Of a stretch of 64,000 bases of DNA, positions 1 to 9,075 are shown piece by piece. This stretch comes from Streptomyces ferrugineus (lineage in GTDB: Bacteria > Actinomycetota > Actinomycetes > Streptomycetales > Streptomycetaceae). A program made the position numbers and the translations under genes. The notes beneath the pieces are model-generated. The model was given only the letters and a program-made list of their open reading frames with translations, did no database searches and was not told the DNA's origin. The DNA is taken from NCBI RefSeq assembly GCF_015160855.1, contig NZ_CP063373.1, forward strand, positions 8,035,001 through 8,099,000, read 5' to 3'. Each line of letters starts with the position of its first letter. Within the stretch, counting starts at the first letter, position 1.

Positions 1-1068
1 GCGGGCGGCGAACCCGGTCGGCAGCTCGGGCTCGGGGCCGTGCTCGGTGAGGCGGCGCCGCTCGCGGCGGCTGAGGGCGCGCATGCCGATGAACGACAGC
101 AGGGCGGGCAGCAGGGTCACGGAGGCGGCGACCGTGAGGACCACGGTCAGCGAGGCTGCTATCGCCACGCCGTTGAGGAAGCCGAGCTGCAGGATCAGCA
201 TCCCGAGCAGGGCTATGCACACCGTCGCGCCCGCGAACACCACGGCCCGTCCGGTGGTCGCCACGGCGTTCGTGATGGACTCGGCGACGGGCAGCCCGCG
301 TTTCAGCCCGCGCCGGTGCCGGGTGACGATGAACAGGGCGTAGTCGATGCCGACACCCAGCCCGATGAGCATGCCGAGCATGGGCGCGAAGTCGGCGACG
401 GTCATGGCGTGCCCGAGGAGCACGATCCCGGCGTACGCGGTGCCGACGCTGACCAGCGCGGTGGCGATGGGCAGCAGCGACGCGGCGAGCGAGCCGAAGG
501 CCAGGAACAGGACGACCGCGGCGACGGCCACCCCGACGATCTCGGCGACATGCCCGTCGGCGGACTCGGTGAGCGCGACGGCGCTGCCGCCCAGCTCCAC
601 CTGGAGCCCGTCGGTCTCGGCGTCCTTGGCCGCGTCCACGACGGCCTGCGCCTCGCCGCTGACGAGGTTCTCGGCGCGGTCGTCGAAGGTGACGGTGGCG
701 TACGCCGTGTGCCCGTCCCCGCTGATCTGGGCGGCGCCCTGCTTGTCGTACGGGCTGCCGACGGCCGCGACGCCGGGCAGTTCGGCGATCTCGTCCAGGG
801 CGCGCGTCATGGTCTGCTCGACGTCGGCGGCGTGGACGGTGCCGGACCCGGTGTGCCAGACAACGGTGTCGCTGTCGCCGCCGAGGCCGGGGAAGCCCTC
901 CTGAAGGAGCTGGGTGGCGCGGCCCGACTCGGTGCCGGGGACGTGGTAGTCGTTCGAGTACGCGGTGCCCGTGACGACGGCGGCCGCGCTCACCCCGCCG
1001 AAGGCGAGCAGCCAGAGCAATACGGCGACGAGGCGGCGTTGGACACACCAGCGTGCAAGAGCTGCCAC
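1..1068 (-). CDS. MMPL family RND transporter, N-terminal part (cut by window edge)
   Basis: This is an inner-membrane proton-driven exporter of the MMPL class, which moves lipids or hydrophobic compounds. The reverse-strand translation starts at a GTG (1068-1066) with a GGGAG ribosome site about 7 bases upstream. It shows an N-terminal membrane anchor (residues 10-30), a large extracytoplasmic domain (about 35-185) and then closely spaced membrane helices that include the MMPL-typical GVGIDYALFIVTRHR stretch. About 356 codons are present out of the usual 700 or so, and the C-terminal half lies outside the window. The substrate cannot be told from the sequence. The family call is secure. The start is likely, but an in-frame GTG lies a few codons downstream. 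Confidence 0.85.
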   Translation of the reverse strand, partial: MAALARWCVQRRLVAVLLWLLAFGGVSAAAVVTGTAYSNDYHVPGTESGRATQLLQEGFPGLGGDSDTVVWHTGSGTVHAADVEQTMTRALDEIAELPGVAAVGSPYDKQGAAQISGDGHTAYATVTFDDRAENLVSGEAQAVVDAAKDAETDGLQVELGGSAVALTESADGHVAEIVGVAVAAVVLFLAFGSLAASLLPIATALVSVGTAYAGIVLLGHAMTVADFAPMLGMLIGLGVGIDYALFIVTRHRRGLKRGLPVAESITNAVATTGRAVVFAGATVCIALLGMLILQLGFLNGVAIAASLTVVLTVAASVTLLPALLSFIGMRALSRRERRRLTEHGPEPELPTGFAAR

Positions 1069-1305
1069 GAACGTGCTCCCGGGGACGATTTATGGATCTT
1101 TGACCGGGATCAGTCGTTCATGAAGTGAACAGCCCGCAAAGAACGCATGAGCGATGTGAAGCAAACTCTTACAGGCGGGAGAGATCGTTTGCCGCGTTCG
1201 TGGCTTTATTCACAGGAGTGGGAGCCAGATCACAGGACAGTAACGGTCACTCTGTCGTCGCACGTGGCACCTCTCACAGAATTGCCCGCCCGCACCGGGA
1301 ACTTC

Positions 1306-1656
1306 TCAGTCGAACTTGTCCCCCAGTGCCATCACCATCACCCCGGTGACGAGCAGCCACAGCGCCCGGCGGGTGCGCCCCCGCGAACCGAGGAAGGCGG
1401 CGAGCGCGCAGACGGCCGCGCCGAAGGCATAGGCGGCCGGGACGAGGGCCGGGGCGGATCCGGTGGCCCGCAGCGCCGACGCGGCCAGCCCGGCGAGGGC
1501 GAGGAGCGCCCCGGTCACGGCCGCCGACCAGCGGGCCCGCCGCGCCACCCGCGCCGGATCCTCGGCCTCTTCCAGCTCTTCGTCGCCCACGTCCTCCGGC
1601 GTCTCGGACCGCTCCTCCCCCGTCTCGGATATCTCGGAATCACCGCGTCCACTCAT
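1306..1656 (-). CDS. small membrane protein of unknown function, leader replaced by an IS
   Basis: The product is a 116-residue hypothetical protein. It begins MSGRGDSEIS, has an acidic Glu/Asp-rich N-terminal third and then about three hydrophobic segments, and ends in GDKFD. I do not recognise a named family. Its ATG (1656-1654) lies inside the 5-bp target duplication of the adjacent insertion sequence, so the start codon survived but everything upstream is now IS end sequence. An alternative ATG at 1665, within the IS inverted repeat, would add three residues. The original leader now lies beyond the IS, at 3239 and above. Whether the gene is still expressed is unclear, because it would depend on read-through from the IS. 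Confidence 0.6.
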   Translation of the reverse strand: MSGRGDSEISETGEERSETPEDVGDEELEEAEDPARVARRARWSAAVTGALLALAGLAASALRATGSAPALVPAAYAFGAAVCALAAFLGSRGRTRRALWLLVTGVMVMALGDKFD

Positions 1657-1673
1657 CTTGATCATTAACCTCG
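1652..1673. repeat. IS left end: target duplication CTCAT plus inverted repeat
   Basis: CTCAT (1652-1656) is followed by the left terminal inverted repeat CTTGATCATTAACCTCG (1657-1673). The transposase stop codon TAA (1667-1665) lies inside the repeat. Confidence 0.8.
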
Positions 1674-3238
1674 CTGCTGTTTCAGGCGGACGTGTTCGGT
1701 GAGGGTTTCGATTCGTTTCACGGTCTTCCCAGGCTCGTGACGTGGGGCTGGCCTGCGGTTCTTCGAGCCGGGTGGGCGTCCGGGTCCGGGCTTGGAGGGT
1801 CTGGGCACGTCGGCGGGACGGGCGGTCTTCACGCGGAGGTGGCGGAACCCTCGGCGGACTCGGGCGGGGGTGAGCCGGCGCGGCTCGGAGGGCCGTTCCC
1901 AGGGGCGGCGGAGGTCCTCGGCGAGGGGCCGGGCGAGGCGGAGTTGGGTGTGGGCGGCGATGATCAGCCAGGTCCACAGGTCGGCCGTGTGCGGATCGCG
2001 GACCTTGGGGACGGTCCAGCCCAGGGTCTGCTTGAACAGCCGGAAGGTATGTTCAAGATCGAATCTGCGGAGGAACGCCTGCCAGCGCAGGTCGACGTCC
2101 TGGCCGGTCATGCCGGTGCGCGAGGACCACATCCATACCGGCTTGGGGTCGCGGTCACCAGGTAGGTGCTCGACCTTCAGCCGGATCAACGTGCCGTGGA
2201 TCAGAGGGAGTTCGCCGCAGTGGTCGAGCCAGGGGCCGCGGGCCTGCAATCGGGGGTGCATCCGGTCCCAGGCGAGGGCTTCGGCCGTGCCGTAGCGGGT
2301 GGTGTCGCAGGTCGTGGCTTGGTCGGGGGTGTGCCAGGTCTCCGGCTTGGAGAAGGTGAGGACGCCGCCGTGCTTGCGGGGCTGCCCGCCACGCGGGGAG
2401 GAGCGGCGTGGGCCGGCGTCCCGGAGCATGACGCGGTCCGAGCGTAGGCGGCCGACCAGTTCGACGGGCAGGTCGGCCAGGACGTAGGCGAGGCGGGTGA
2501 CGTCGTAGCCGGTGTCCATCACGACGAGGATGTCTGCGTCGCCCGGCTGCCACTGCCCGGCGTGCACCAGCCGGGTGACCACCTCGCGCAGCTGGGCGGC
2601 GGTCACCGCGGTGGCATCGTCGCACGGCCCCAGCCGGATCGCGTCCAGCACGGCCGTCCATGACGTGCGTCCCGTCGCCAGGGCGGCGACGAAGGAGTAG
2701 GGCCAGCCGGGGATGAACTGATCCGCGCTGCGGCCCCGCCCGTAGACGTGGCAGAACAGCAACTCCGGGCTGGTGGGGGCGTCGGGTCGCAGCCAGTTGC
2801 TCACGTCCACCGCGAGCACGATCCGCCCGTCGGCGGCGCGTGGCAGCGGCGTGGCGGCCAGCAGCCTGCGCAGGCGGCGCGGTTCCAGCCAGCCGTGGTT
2901 GACCGCGTCGTACATCGCTCCGTGCCCGCGCCGGTGCTCGGCGGTGAGCGTCAACTCGACCAGCGACGTCACCGGGCCGTCCGAGCACAGCACCGCGTCG
3001 GTGAGCTCGAAGAGCGCATCCGCCCGGGTGTAGAGGCAGTCGTAGAACTCGACACGAAAGTGGGACAGGACGCCCACCGCGGCGTCAGCGGACTGTTCAG
3101 CGGCGAGACTCTTCACCAGCGGCCGTTCCTTCACGCGACGTTGCTCGACACCTCGAAGCGTGAAGAACGGCCGCCCTGTTGTCCCTGGAACGAACCAAGA
3201 TCAGCGGGTCAGGTGAACGGCCGAGGTTAAACACCAAG
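1657..3238 (-). mobile_element. complete insertion sequence with DDE transposase
   Basis: The ends are defined by 17-bp terminal inverted repeats, CTTGATCATTAACCTCG at 1657-1673 and the inverse of CTTGGTGTTTAACCTCG at 3222-3238, which match at 14 of 17 positions. The pentamer CTCAT flanks both sides directly (1652-1656 and 3239-3243), as a target-site duplication would. The element is 1,582 bp and contains one transposase gene on the reverse strand that almost fills it. The intact gene, the ends and the identical flanking pentamers suggest a fairly recent, possibly active insertion. Joining the flanks without the element and one CTCAT recreates a plausible uninterrupted start region for the 1306-1656 gene. 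Confidence 0.85.
1665..3134 (-). CDS. IS4/IS701-like DDE transposase
   Basis: This 489-residue transposase catalyses cut-and-paste movement of the surrounding IS. Probable catalytic residues are Asp110 in IVLAVDVSNW, Asp207 in LVVMDTGYD and Glu361 in RFDLEHTFRLFKQ. The last resembles the E-x-x-F-R-x-x-K signature of IS4/IS701-type enzymes. The N-terminal motif FRVEFYDCLYTRADALFEL is typical of a transposase group common in Streptomyces that I recall as NF041680, though I could not check the name. The C-terminus is basic and proline-rich. The reading frame is full length with no frameshift. Its stop lies in the left inverted repeat, and about 100 bases of IS leader precede its ATG. Confidence 0.85.
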   Translation of the reverse strand: MKERPLVKSLAAEQSADAAVGVLSHFRVEFYDCLYTRADALFELTDAVLCSDGPVTSLVELTLTAEHRRGHGAMYDAVNHGWLEPRRLRRLLAATPLPRAADGRIVLAVDVSNWLRPDAPTSPELLFCHVYGRGRSADQFIPGWPYSFVAALATGRTSWTAVLDAIRLGPCDDATAVTAAQLREVVTRLVHAGQWQPGDADILVVMDTGYDVTRLAYVLADLPVELVGRLRSDRVMLRDAGPRRSSPRGGQPRKHGGVLTFSKPETWHTPDQATTCDTTRYGTAEALAWDRMHPRLQARGPWLDHCGELPLIHGTLIRLKVEHLPGDRDPKPVWMWSSRTGMTGQDVDLRWQAFLRRFDLEHTFRLFKQTLGWTVPKVRDPHTADLWTWLIIAAHTQLRLARPLAEDLRRPWERPSEPRRLTPARVRRGFRHLRVKTARPADVPRPSKPGPGRPPGSKNRRPAPRHEPGKTVKRIETLTEHVRLKQQRG

Positions 3239-3243
3239 CTCAT
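3222..3243. repeat. IS right end: inverted repeat plus target duplication CTCAT
   Basis: CGAGGTTAAACACCAAG (3222-3238) is the right terminal inverted repeat, followed by the second CTCAT copy (3239-3243). It pairs with the left end at 14 of 17 positions. Confidence 0.8.
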
Positions 3244-3430
3244 GGCGGGCGAGCGTAGCGCGTCGCGCTGGGAAACCGGGTGCGGGACCGAACGGCCGGC
3301 TGCTAGCTTCCGAAGGTCGACCCCTGTGCGGCACACCGCCGCCGACCTGGGCAGGTGCATTGTTTGAGCGTCCGACCGAGCTCCTCCGTATCCCTTTCCG
3401 CTTCCCCGGACTCAAGGAGCCGTCTCACCG

Positions 3431-4243
3431 ATGCCGGACATCCCCCCGCCGACGATGGAACCCTCGGATGAGGACCTCGCCAAGCGGCTGACGCACACCC
3501 GCTACCCGCGCAGCAACAGCTACGACCCCCGCTGGGTCATCGAGAACCAGATGGGCCCGAACGCCCTCTGGCTGCTGGAGTGGCTGTCCCCCGCCCTCGG
3601 CCTGGACGCCCTGCGCCCCTGCGCCCGCGTCCTCGACCTGGGCTGCGGCCGGGCGATGACCTCCGTCTTCCTGGCCAGGGAGTACGACGCCCAGGTCACC
3701 GCCGCCGACCTGTGGATCAAACCCGACGACAACGCCCGGCGCGTCGCCGAGGCCGGCTTCGCCGACCGGGTGCTGCCGGTGCACGCCGAGGCGCACGACC
3801 TGCCGTTCGCCGAGGGCGGCTTCGACGCGATCGTGAGCATCGACGCGTACCAGTACTTCGGCACGGACGATCTCTATCTGCCCACCCTGACCCGGCTGCT
3901 GAAGCCCGGCGGGCGGATCGGTGTCGTCGTGCCCGCCCTGCGGGAGGAGCCGGCCGGCTTCGAACCGCCGGAGCATCTCGAACCCTGGTGGGAGCCCGAC
4001 TTCTGGTGCTTCCACTCCGCCGAGTGGTGGCGGCGCCACTGGACTCGCAGCGGCGCCGTCGAGGTCGAGACGGCCGACTGGCTGGAGGACGGCTGGCGGG
4101 ACTGGCTGCTGTGGTGCGAGGTGATCGCCGAGGAGAGCCCGGAGGAGTTCCATCGCACGATGGCCCGCCGGGTGGGCGAGATGGTGCGGCTCGACGAGGG
4201 GCGCGCGCTGGGCTTCGTACGGCTCGTAGGACGCCGCAAGTGA
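3431..4243 (+). CDS. class I SAM-dependent methyltransferase
   Basis: This 270-residue cytosolic enzyme transfers a methyl group from S-adenosylmethionine to a small-molecule substrate that cannot be named. The Rossmann motif I VLDLGCGRAM is at about residues 67-76, followed by the acidic residue of motif II (TAADLW) and the post-motif LLKPGGRIGVVVP. The C-terminal part is rich in Trp (EPWWEPDFWCF and WWRRHW), as in ubiquinone/cyclopropane-type methyltransferases. The start is chosen because AAGGAG (3414-3419) precedes the ATG by 11 bases. The gene faces the IS-disrupted gene and shares the intergenic region that originally served both. Confidence 0.85.
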   Translation: MPDIPPPTMEPSDEDLAKRLTHTRYPRSNSYDPRWVIENQMGPNALWLLEWLSPALGLDALRPCARVLDLGCGRAMTSVFLAREYDAQVTAADLWIKPDDNARRVAEAGFADRVLPVHAEAHDLPFAEGGFDAIVSIDAYQYFGTDDLYLPTLTRLLKPGGRIGVVVPALREEPAGFEPPEHLEPWWEPDFWCFHSAEWWRRHWTRSGAVEVETADWLEDGWRDWLLWCEVIAEESPEEFHRTMARRVGEMVRLDEGRALGFVRLVGRRK

Positions 4244-4268
4244 CTTACTGAACCCCCTGAGCACGGCA

Positions 4269-4299
4269 ACGGCCCCGGAGGCAGCGCCTCCGGGGCCGT
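4269..4299. terminator. bidirectional hairpin terminator
   Basis: This is a perfect 14-bp inverted repeat (ACGGCCCCGGAGGC against GCCTCCGGGGCCGT) with a 3-base loop. It lies between the convergent methyltransferase gene and gatB. It has no T-run, which is usual for Streptomyces terminators. Confidence 0.75.
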
Positions 4300-4313
4300 A
4301 CGGGTCTCGGCGC

Positions 4314-5828
4314 TCAGCCCTCGCTGACGCCCAGCTTCTCCAGGATCAGCTCCTTGACGCGCGCCGCGTCGGCCTGACCCCGGGTCGCCTTCATGACCGC
4401 GCCGACCAGAGCGCCGGCCGCGGCCACCTTGCCGCCGCGGATCTTGTCCGCGATGGCCGGGTTGCCGGCGATGGCCTCCTCGACGGCGGTGGTCAGGGCG
4501 CCCTCGTCGGAGACGACCTTCAGACCGCGCTTGTCGACGACCTCGTCCGGGGTGCCTTCGCCCGCGAGGACGCCCTCGATGACCTGGCGGGCCAGCTTGT
4601 CGTTCAGATCGCCCTTCGAGACCAGCTCGGTGACCCGCGCGACCTGCGCCGGGGTGATGGCCAGCTCGTCCAGCGACGTGCCCGACTCGTTGGCGCTGCG
4701 CGCCAGTTCGCCCATCCACCACTTGCGGGCGGAGGCCGCGTCGGCACCGGCGTCGATCGTGGCGACGATCGGCTCCAGCGCGCCGGCGTTGAGGATCGCC
4801 TGCATGTCGGTGGCCGAGATGCCCCACTCCGCGAGCAGCCGGGTACGGCGGGCCAGCGGCAGTTCGGGCAGGGCCGCCTGGATCTCCTCGACCCACTCGC
4901 GGGACGGGGCGACCGGGACGAGGTCCGGCTCAGGGAAGTACCGGTAGTCCTCGGCCTCCTCCTTCACTCGGCCCGAGGTCGTGGACCCGGTGTCCTCGTG
5001 GAAGTGGCGGGTCTCCTGGATGACCGTCCCGCCGCCGCCCAGTACGGCGGCGTGCCGCTGGATCTCGTAGCGGGCCGCGCGCTCCACGGACCGCAGCGAG
5101 TTGACGTTCTTGGTCTCGCTGCGCGTGCCGAACTTCTCGCTGCCCTTGGGCATCAGCGAGAGGTTCACGTCGCAGCGCATCTGGCCCATCTCCATGCGGG
5201 CTTCCGACACACCGAGCGCCTTGATGAGCTCGCGCAGCTCACGGACGTACGCCTTCGCCACCTCGGGAGCGCGCTCGCCCGCGCCGACGATCGGCTTGGT
5301 GACGATCTCGATGAGCGGGATGCCGGCGCGGTTGTAGTCCAGGAGTGAGTGCTGGGCGCCGTGGATACGGCCCGTCGCGCCGCCGACGTGCGTCGACTTG
5401 CCGGTGTCCTCCTCCATGTGGGCGCGCTCGATCTCCACCCGGAAGGTCTCGCCGTCCTCCAGCTGGACGTCGAGATAGCCGTTGAAGGCGATCGGCTCGT
5501 CGTACTGGGAGGTCTGGAAGTTCTTCGGCATGTCCGGATAGAAGTAGTTCTTCCGGGCGAAGCGGCACCACTCGGCGATCTCGCAGTTCAGCGCGAGACC
5601 GATCTTGATCGCGGACTCGACGCCGGTCGCGTTGACGACCGGGAGCGCGCCGGGCAGGCCGAGGCAGGTGGGGCAGGTCTGCGTGTTGGCGTCCTGACCG
5701 AGGGCGGTCGAACAGCCGCAGAACATCTTGGTCTTGGTGCCGAGTTCGACATGGACCTCGAGGCCCATGACGGGGTCGTACGACGCCAGCGCGTCCTCGT
5801 ACGACACCAGGTCGGTCGTGGTGGTCAC
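4314..5828 (-). CDS. gatB: aspartyl/glutamyl-tRNA amidotransferase subunit B
   Basis: GatB is the tRNA-binding kinase subunit of the GatCAB complex. It phosphorylates mischarged Glu-tRNAGln and/or Asp-tRNAAsn, which is then amidated with ammonia from GatA. The 504-residue length is normal. Family motifs are [19 protein letters not shown] near the N-terminus, [15 protein letters not shown], the HMEEDTGK segment and the [11 protein letters not shown] motif. The C-terminal 150 residues form the YqeY-like tRNA-binding tail. It is the last gene of the gatC-gatA-small protein-gatB series, and a strong hairpin follows it. Confidence 0.97.
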   Translation of the reverse strand: MTTTTDLVSYEDALASYDPVMGLEVHVELGTKTKMFCGCSTALGQDANTQTCPTCLGLPGALPVVNATGVESAIKIGLALNCEIAEWCRFARKNYFYPDMPKNFQTSQYDEPIAFNGYLDVQLEDGETFRVEIERAHMEEDTGKSTHVGGATGRIHGAQHSLLDYNRAGIPLIEIVTKPIVGAGERAPEVAKAYVRELRELIKALGVSEARMEMGQMRCDVNLSLMPKGSEKFGTRSETKNVNSLRSVERAARYEIQRHAAVLGGGGTVIQETRHFHEDTGSTTSGRVKEEAEDYRYFPEPDLVPVAPSREWVEEIQAALPELPLARRTRLLAEWGISATDMQAILNAGALEPIVATIDAGADAASARKWWMGELARSANESGTSLDELAITPAQVARVTELVSKGDLNDKLARQVIEGVLAGEGTPDEVVDKRGLKVVSDEGALTTAVEEAIAGNPAIADKIRGGKVAAAGALVGAVMKATRGQADAARVKELILEKLGVSEG

Positions 5829-5843
5829 GGTGAAACTTCCCTC

Positions 5844-6079
5844 TCAGCCCAGCAGGACGTCGTCGTCGCCCAGCCGCTTCAGCTCGCGGTAGAGGATGGC
5901 GAGGCCGGTGACGATGGCGGCGGCGGACACGGCGGCGTCGATCAGGACCAGCGTGTCGCTTTCGGCACGGGCCTTCTTGAACCGCTTGGCGACGCCGACG
6001 GCGCCGAACGCCGTGGTGGCGATGGACAGGTACGTACCGGACTTGGACTTCTTGAAGTCCTTGGCCTTGGACAGCTTGC

Positions 6080-6083
<4 letters not shown>
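5844..6083 (-). CDS. 79-residue small protein coupled to gatA
   Basis: The gene begins at a GTG (6083-6081) that overlaps the gatA stop codon in the arrangement GTGA, so translation is probably coupled, and it ends 15 bases before gatB. The N-terminus is Lys/Ser-rich ([16 protein letters not shown]). Two hydrophobic stretches follow, one weak (about 18-33) and one strong (about 48-68, [20 protein letters not shown]), and the tail is acidic (GDDDVLLG). It could be a small membrane-associated protein. I do not recognise the family. Its position inside the gat operon may reflect only co-expression and is not proof of a role in tRNA amidation. Confidence 0.75.
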
Positions 6084-7573
<1,490 letters not shown>

Positions 7574-7579
7574 GGCTTC

Positions 7580-7876
7580 TTAGTCCTCCCCCAGGATCTG
7601 CGGCACCTTGAAACGCTGCTGCTCCTGGGCCGGGGCGCCGGAGAGCGCCTGCTCGGGGGTGAGCGACGGACGGACCTCGTCCACGCGCATGACGTTCGTC
7701 AGCGGGAGCGGGTGCGAGGTCGGCGGTACGTCTTGGTCGGCGACCTCGCTGACGCGGGCGACCGCGCCGATGATGTCGTCCAGCTGGCCGGCGAAGTGAT
7801 CAAGCTCTTCGGGCTTCAGCTCCAGACGCGCCAGCCGGGCGAGGTGGGCGACCTCCTCGCGCGTAATGCCAGGCAT
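7580..7876 (-). CDS. gatC: glutamyl-tRNA(Gln)/aspartyl-tRNA(Asn) amidotransferase subunit C
   Basis: GatC is the small 98-residue subunit that wraps around and stabilises GatA. The N-terminal sequence [20 protein letters not shown] is characteristic, as is the DPLT-like segment [18 protein letters not shown]. The ATG at 7876 is chosen because AGAGGA precedes it by about 7 bases and the family begins here. Longer in-frame extensions upstream are proline/arginine-rich and look non-coding. It is the first gene of the gatC-gatA-gatB operon. Confidence 0.95.
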   Translation of the reverse strand: MPGITREEVAHLARLARLELKPEELDHFAGQLDDIIGAVARVSEVADQDVPPTSHPLPLTNVMRVDEVRPSLTPEQALSGAPAQEQQRFKVPQILGED

Positions 7877-8006
7877 GCAGCGATCCTCTGGGGTGAGTGT
7901 GTGGTTTGGGGCTGGGGCTAGTCGTCCCAATCCTATGGGGCGGGGGCCGATGCCCGTGAAACGGTTTCGCCGCGCCTCGGGGCGAGGCACCGCCGGCACA
8001 CGGGCG

Positions 8007-8378
8007 TCAGACGGCGAACAGCAGTCCGGCGCTGATGAGCACGACGACCGCCGTGGCGAAGTGGATCCCGAAGGCCACCGCCTTCGCGCCGCCGTGCCGC
8101 AGCACTATCAGGGTGTCGCAGAGCGGGACGATCGCCACGGCGAGCATGAACCAGGCCTCGGCGCGGGCACCGACGAAGAGCAGCAGCGCCAGGCCCACCA
8201 GGCCGAAGGTGCCGTCCCGCAGGCCCTTGATCGAGAGATACGCGCCGGCGTCACCGTCGGGCCGGGCGGGGACGCCGTAGCCGGTGGCGGCGGAGGCGGG
8301 CCGGAACAGGAACTGGTATCCGAGGAACAGGCAGAACAGGTTGAGTACGACGGCCAGGGCATAGGCGGTCACGGTCAT
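8007..8378 (-). CDS. DUF4267-like four-helix membrane protein
   Basis: This 123-residue integral membrane protein has four hydrophobic segments (about 5-25, 45-70, 75-92 and 100-122). It resembles the DUF4267 family ([13 protein letters not shown], followed by [17 protein letters not shown]), whose function is unknown. AGGAG lies 8 bases before the ATG. It is divergent from a TetR gene, and the shared 87-bp promoter region carries a strong palindromic operator. The likely arrangement is a repressor controlling this membrane gene and itself. Confidence 0.75.
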   Translation of the reverse strand: MTVTAYALAVVLNLFCLFLGYQFLFRPASAATGYGVPARPDGDAGAYLSIKGLRDGTFGLVGLALLLFVGARAEAWFMLAVAIVPLCDTLIVLRHGGAKAVAFGIHFATAVVVLISAGLLFAV

Positions 8379-8392
8379 GTCGTCACTCCTTG

Positions 8393-8455
8393 CTAGCAGC
8401 GCTAGGGACAGGAGCGAAGCTAGCAGAGCATCGACCGCTTCGCTAGCGCTGCTAG
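8393..8455. promoter_or_regulatory. divergent promoter region with paired TetR-type operator
   Basis: CTAGCAGCGCTAG at 8393-8405 and its exact reverse complement CTAGCGCTGCTAG at 8443-8455 lie 37 bases apart, with a further GCTAGC at 8419-8424. Each arm is itself nearly palindromic. The position between the divergent membrane gene and the TetR gene points to autoregulated repression. This is an inference from layout; the regulator's recognition site is not known to me. Confidence 0.7.
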
Positions 8456-8465
8456 AATTCCTGGT

Positions 8466-9050
8466 ATGTCGATCCAGACGCGCAGGGAGCGCGAACGAGC
8501 GGAACGCGAGCGGCTGATCGTCACGGCGGCCAGGGAACTCGCGGAGTCGGAGGGCTGGGACGCGGTGACGACCCGTCGGCTGGCGGCGGAGATCGAGTAC
8601 AGCCAGCCGGTCCTCTACAGCCACTTCAAGGGCAAGGACGCGATCATGGCCGCGGTCGCGGTGCAGGGCTGCGCGGATCTGGCGGCCGAGTTGCGCACGG
8701 CCCGTACGGCGGTGACGGGCGAGCGGGCGGCGCTGGCGGCCGTCGGCGAGGCGTACACGGCCTTCGCGCGGCGGCGCCCCGCCCTCTACGACGCCATGTT
8801 CACGCTCGCCGTGCCGCTCCCGTTCGCCACCGAGGAGGCTCCGGAGCCGCTGAAGGCGGCGTTCGGCGAAATCCTGCAGGCGGTCCTGCCCATCGCGGCC
8901 GAGGGCGACGATCCGGGTCTGCTGACGGAGACGTACTGGGCGGGCCTGCACGGCCTGGTGACGCTGATGCGGAGCGGGCGGCTGCCGGAGTGGGGGCACG
9001 AACAGCGGCTGGCGCTGCTGATCGGGCACTTCACGGCCGCCTCCGGCTGA
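8466..9050 (+). CDS. TetR/AcrR family transcriptional regulator
   Basis: This is a 194-residue one-component repressor. The N-terminal helix-turn-helix spans about residues 10-57 (TTRRLAAEIEYSQPVLYSHFKGKDAIMAAV), and the C-terminal ligand-binding domain resembles TetR_C_13/WHG-type domains. The ATG is chosen because it lies just after the operator region and the N-terminal sequence MSIQTRRERERAERERLI is typical of TetR arms. It probably controls the divergent DUF4267-like gene and its own expression through the CTAGC palindromes. The inducer is unknown. Confidence 0.9.
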   Translation: MSIQTRRERERAERERLIVTAARELAESEGWDAVTTRRLAAEIEYSQPVLYSHFKGKDAIMAAVAVQGCADLAAELRTARTAVTGERAALAAVGEAYTAFARRRPALYDAMFTLAVPLPFATEEAPEPLKAAFGEILQAVLPIAAEGDDPGLLTETYWAGLHGLVTLMRSGRLPEWGHEQRLALLIGHFTAASG

Positions 9051-9075
9051 CCGGGCCGAGCGCCTCGAGGTCAGG

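Noticed and set aside
1306..1977. A 223-residue reverse-strand protein
   Set aside because: The upstream half is a shadow of the transposase, and the real frame begins at the ATG in the target duplication.
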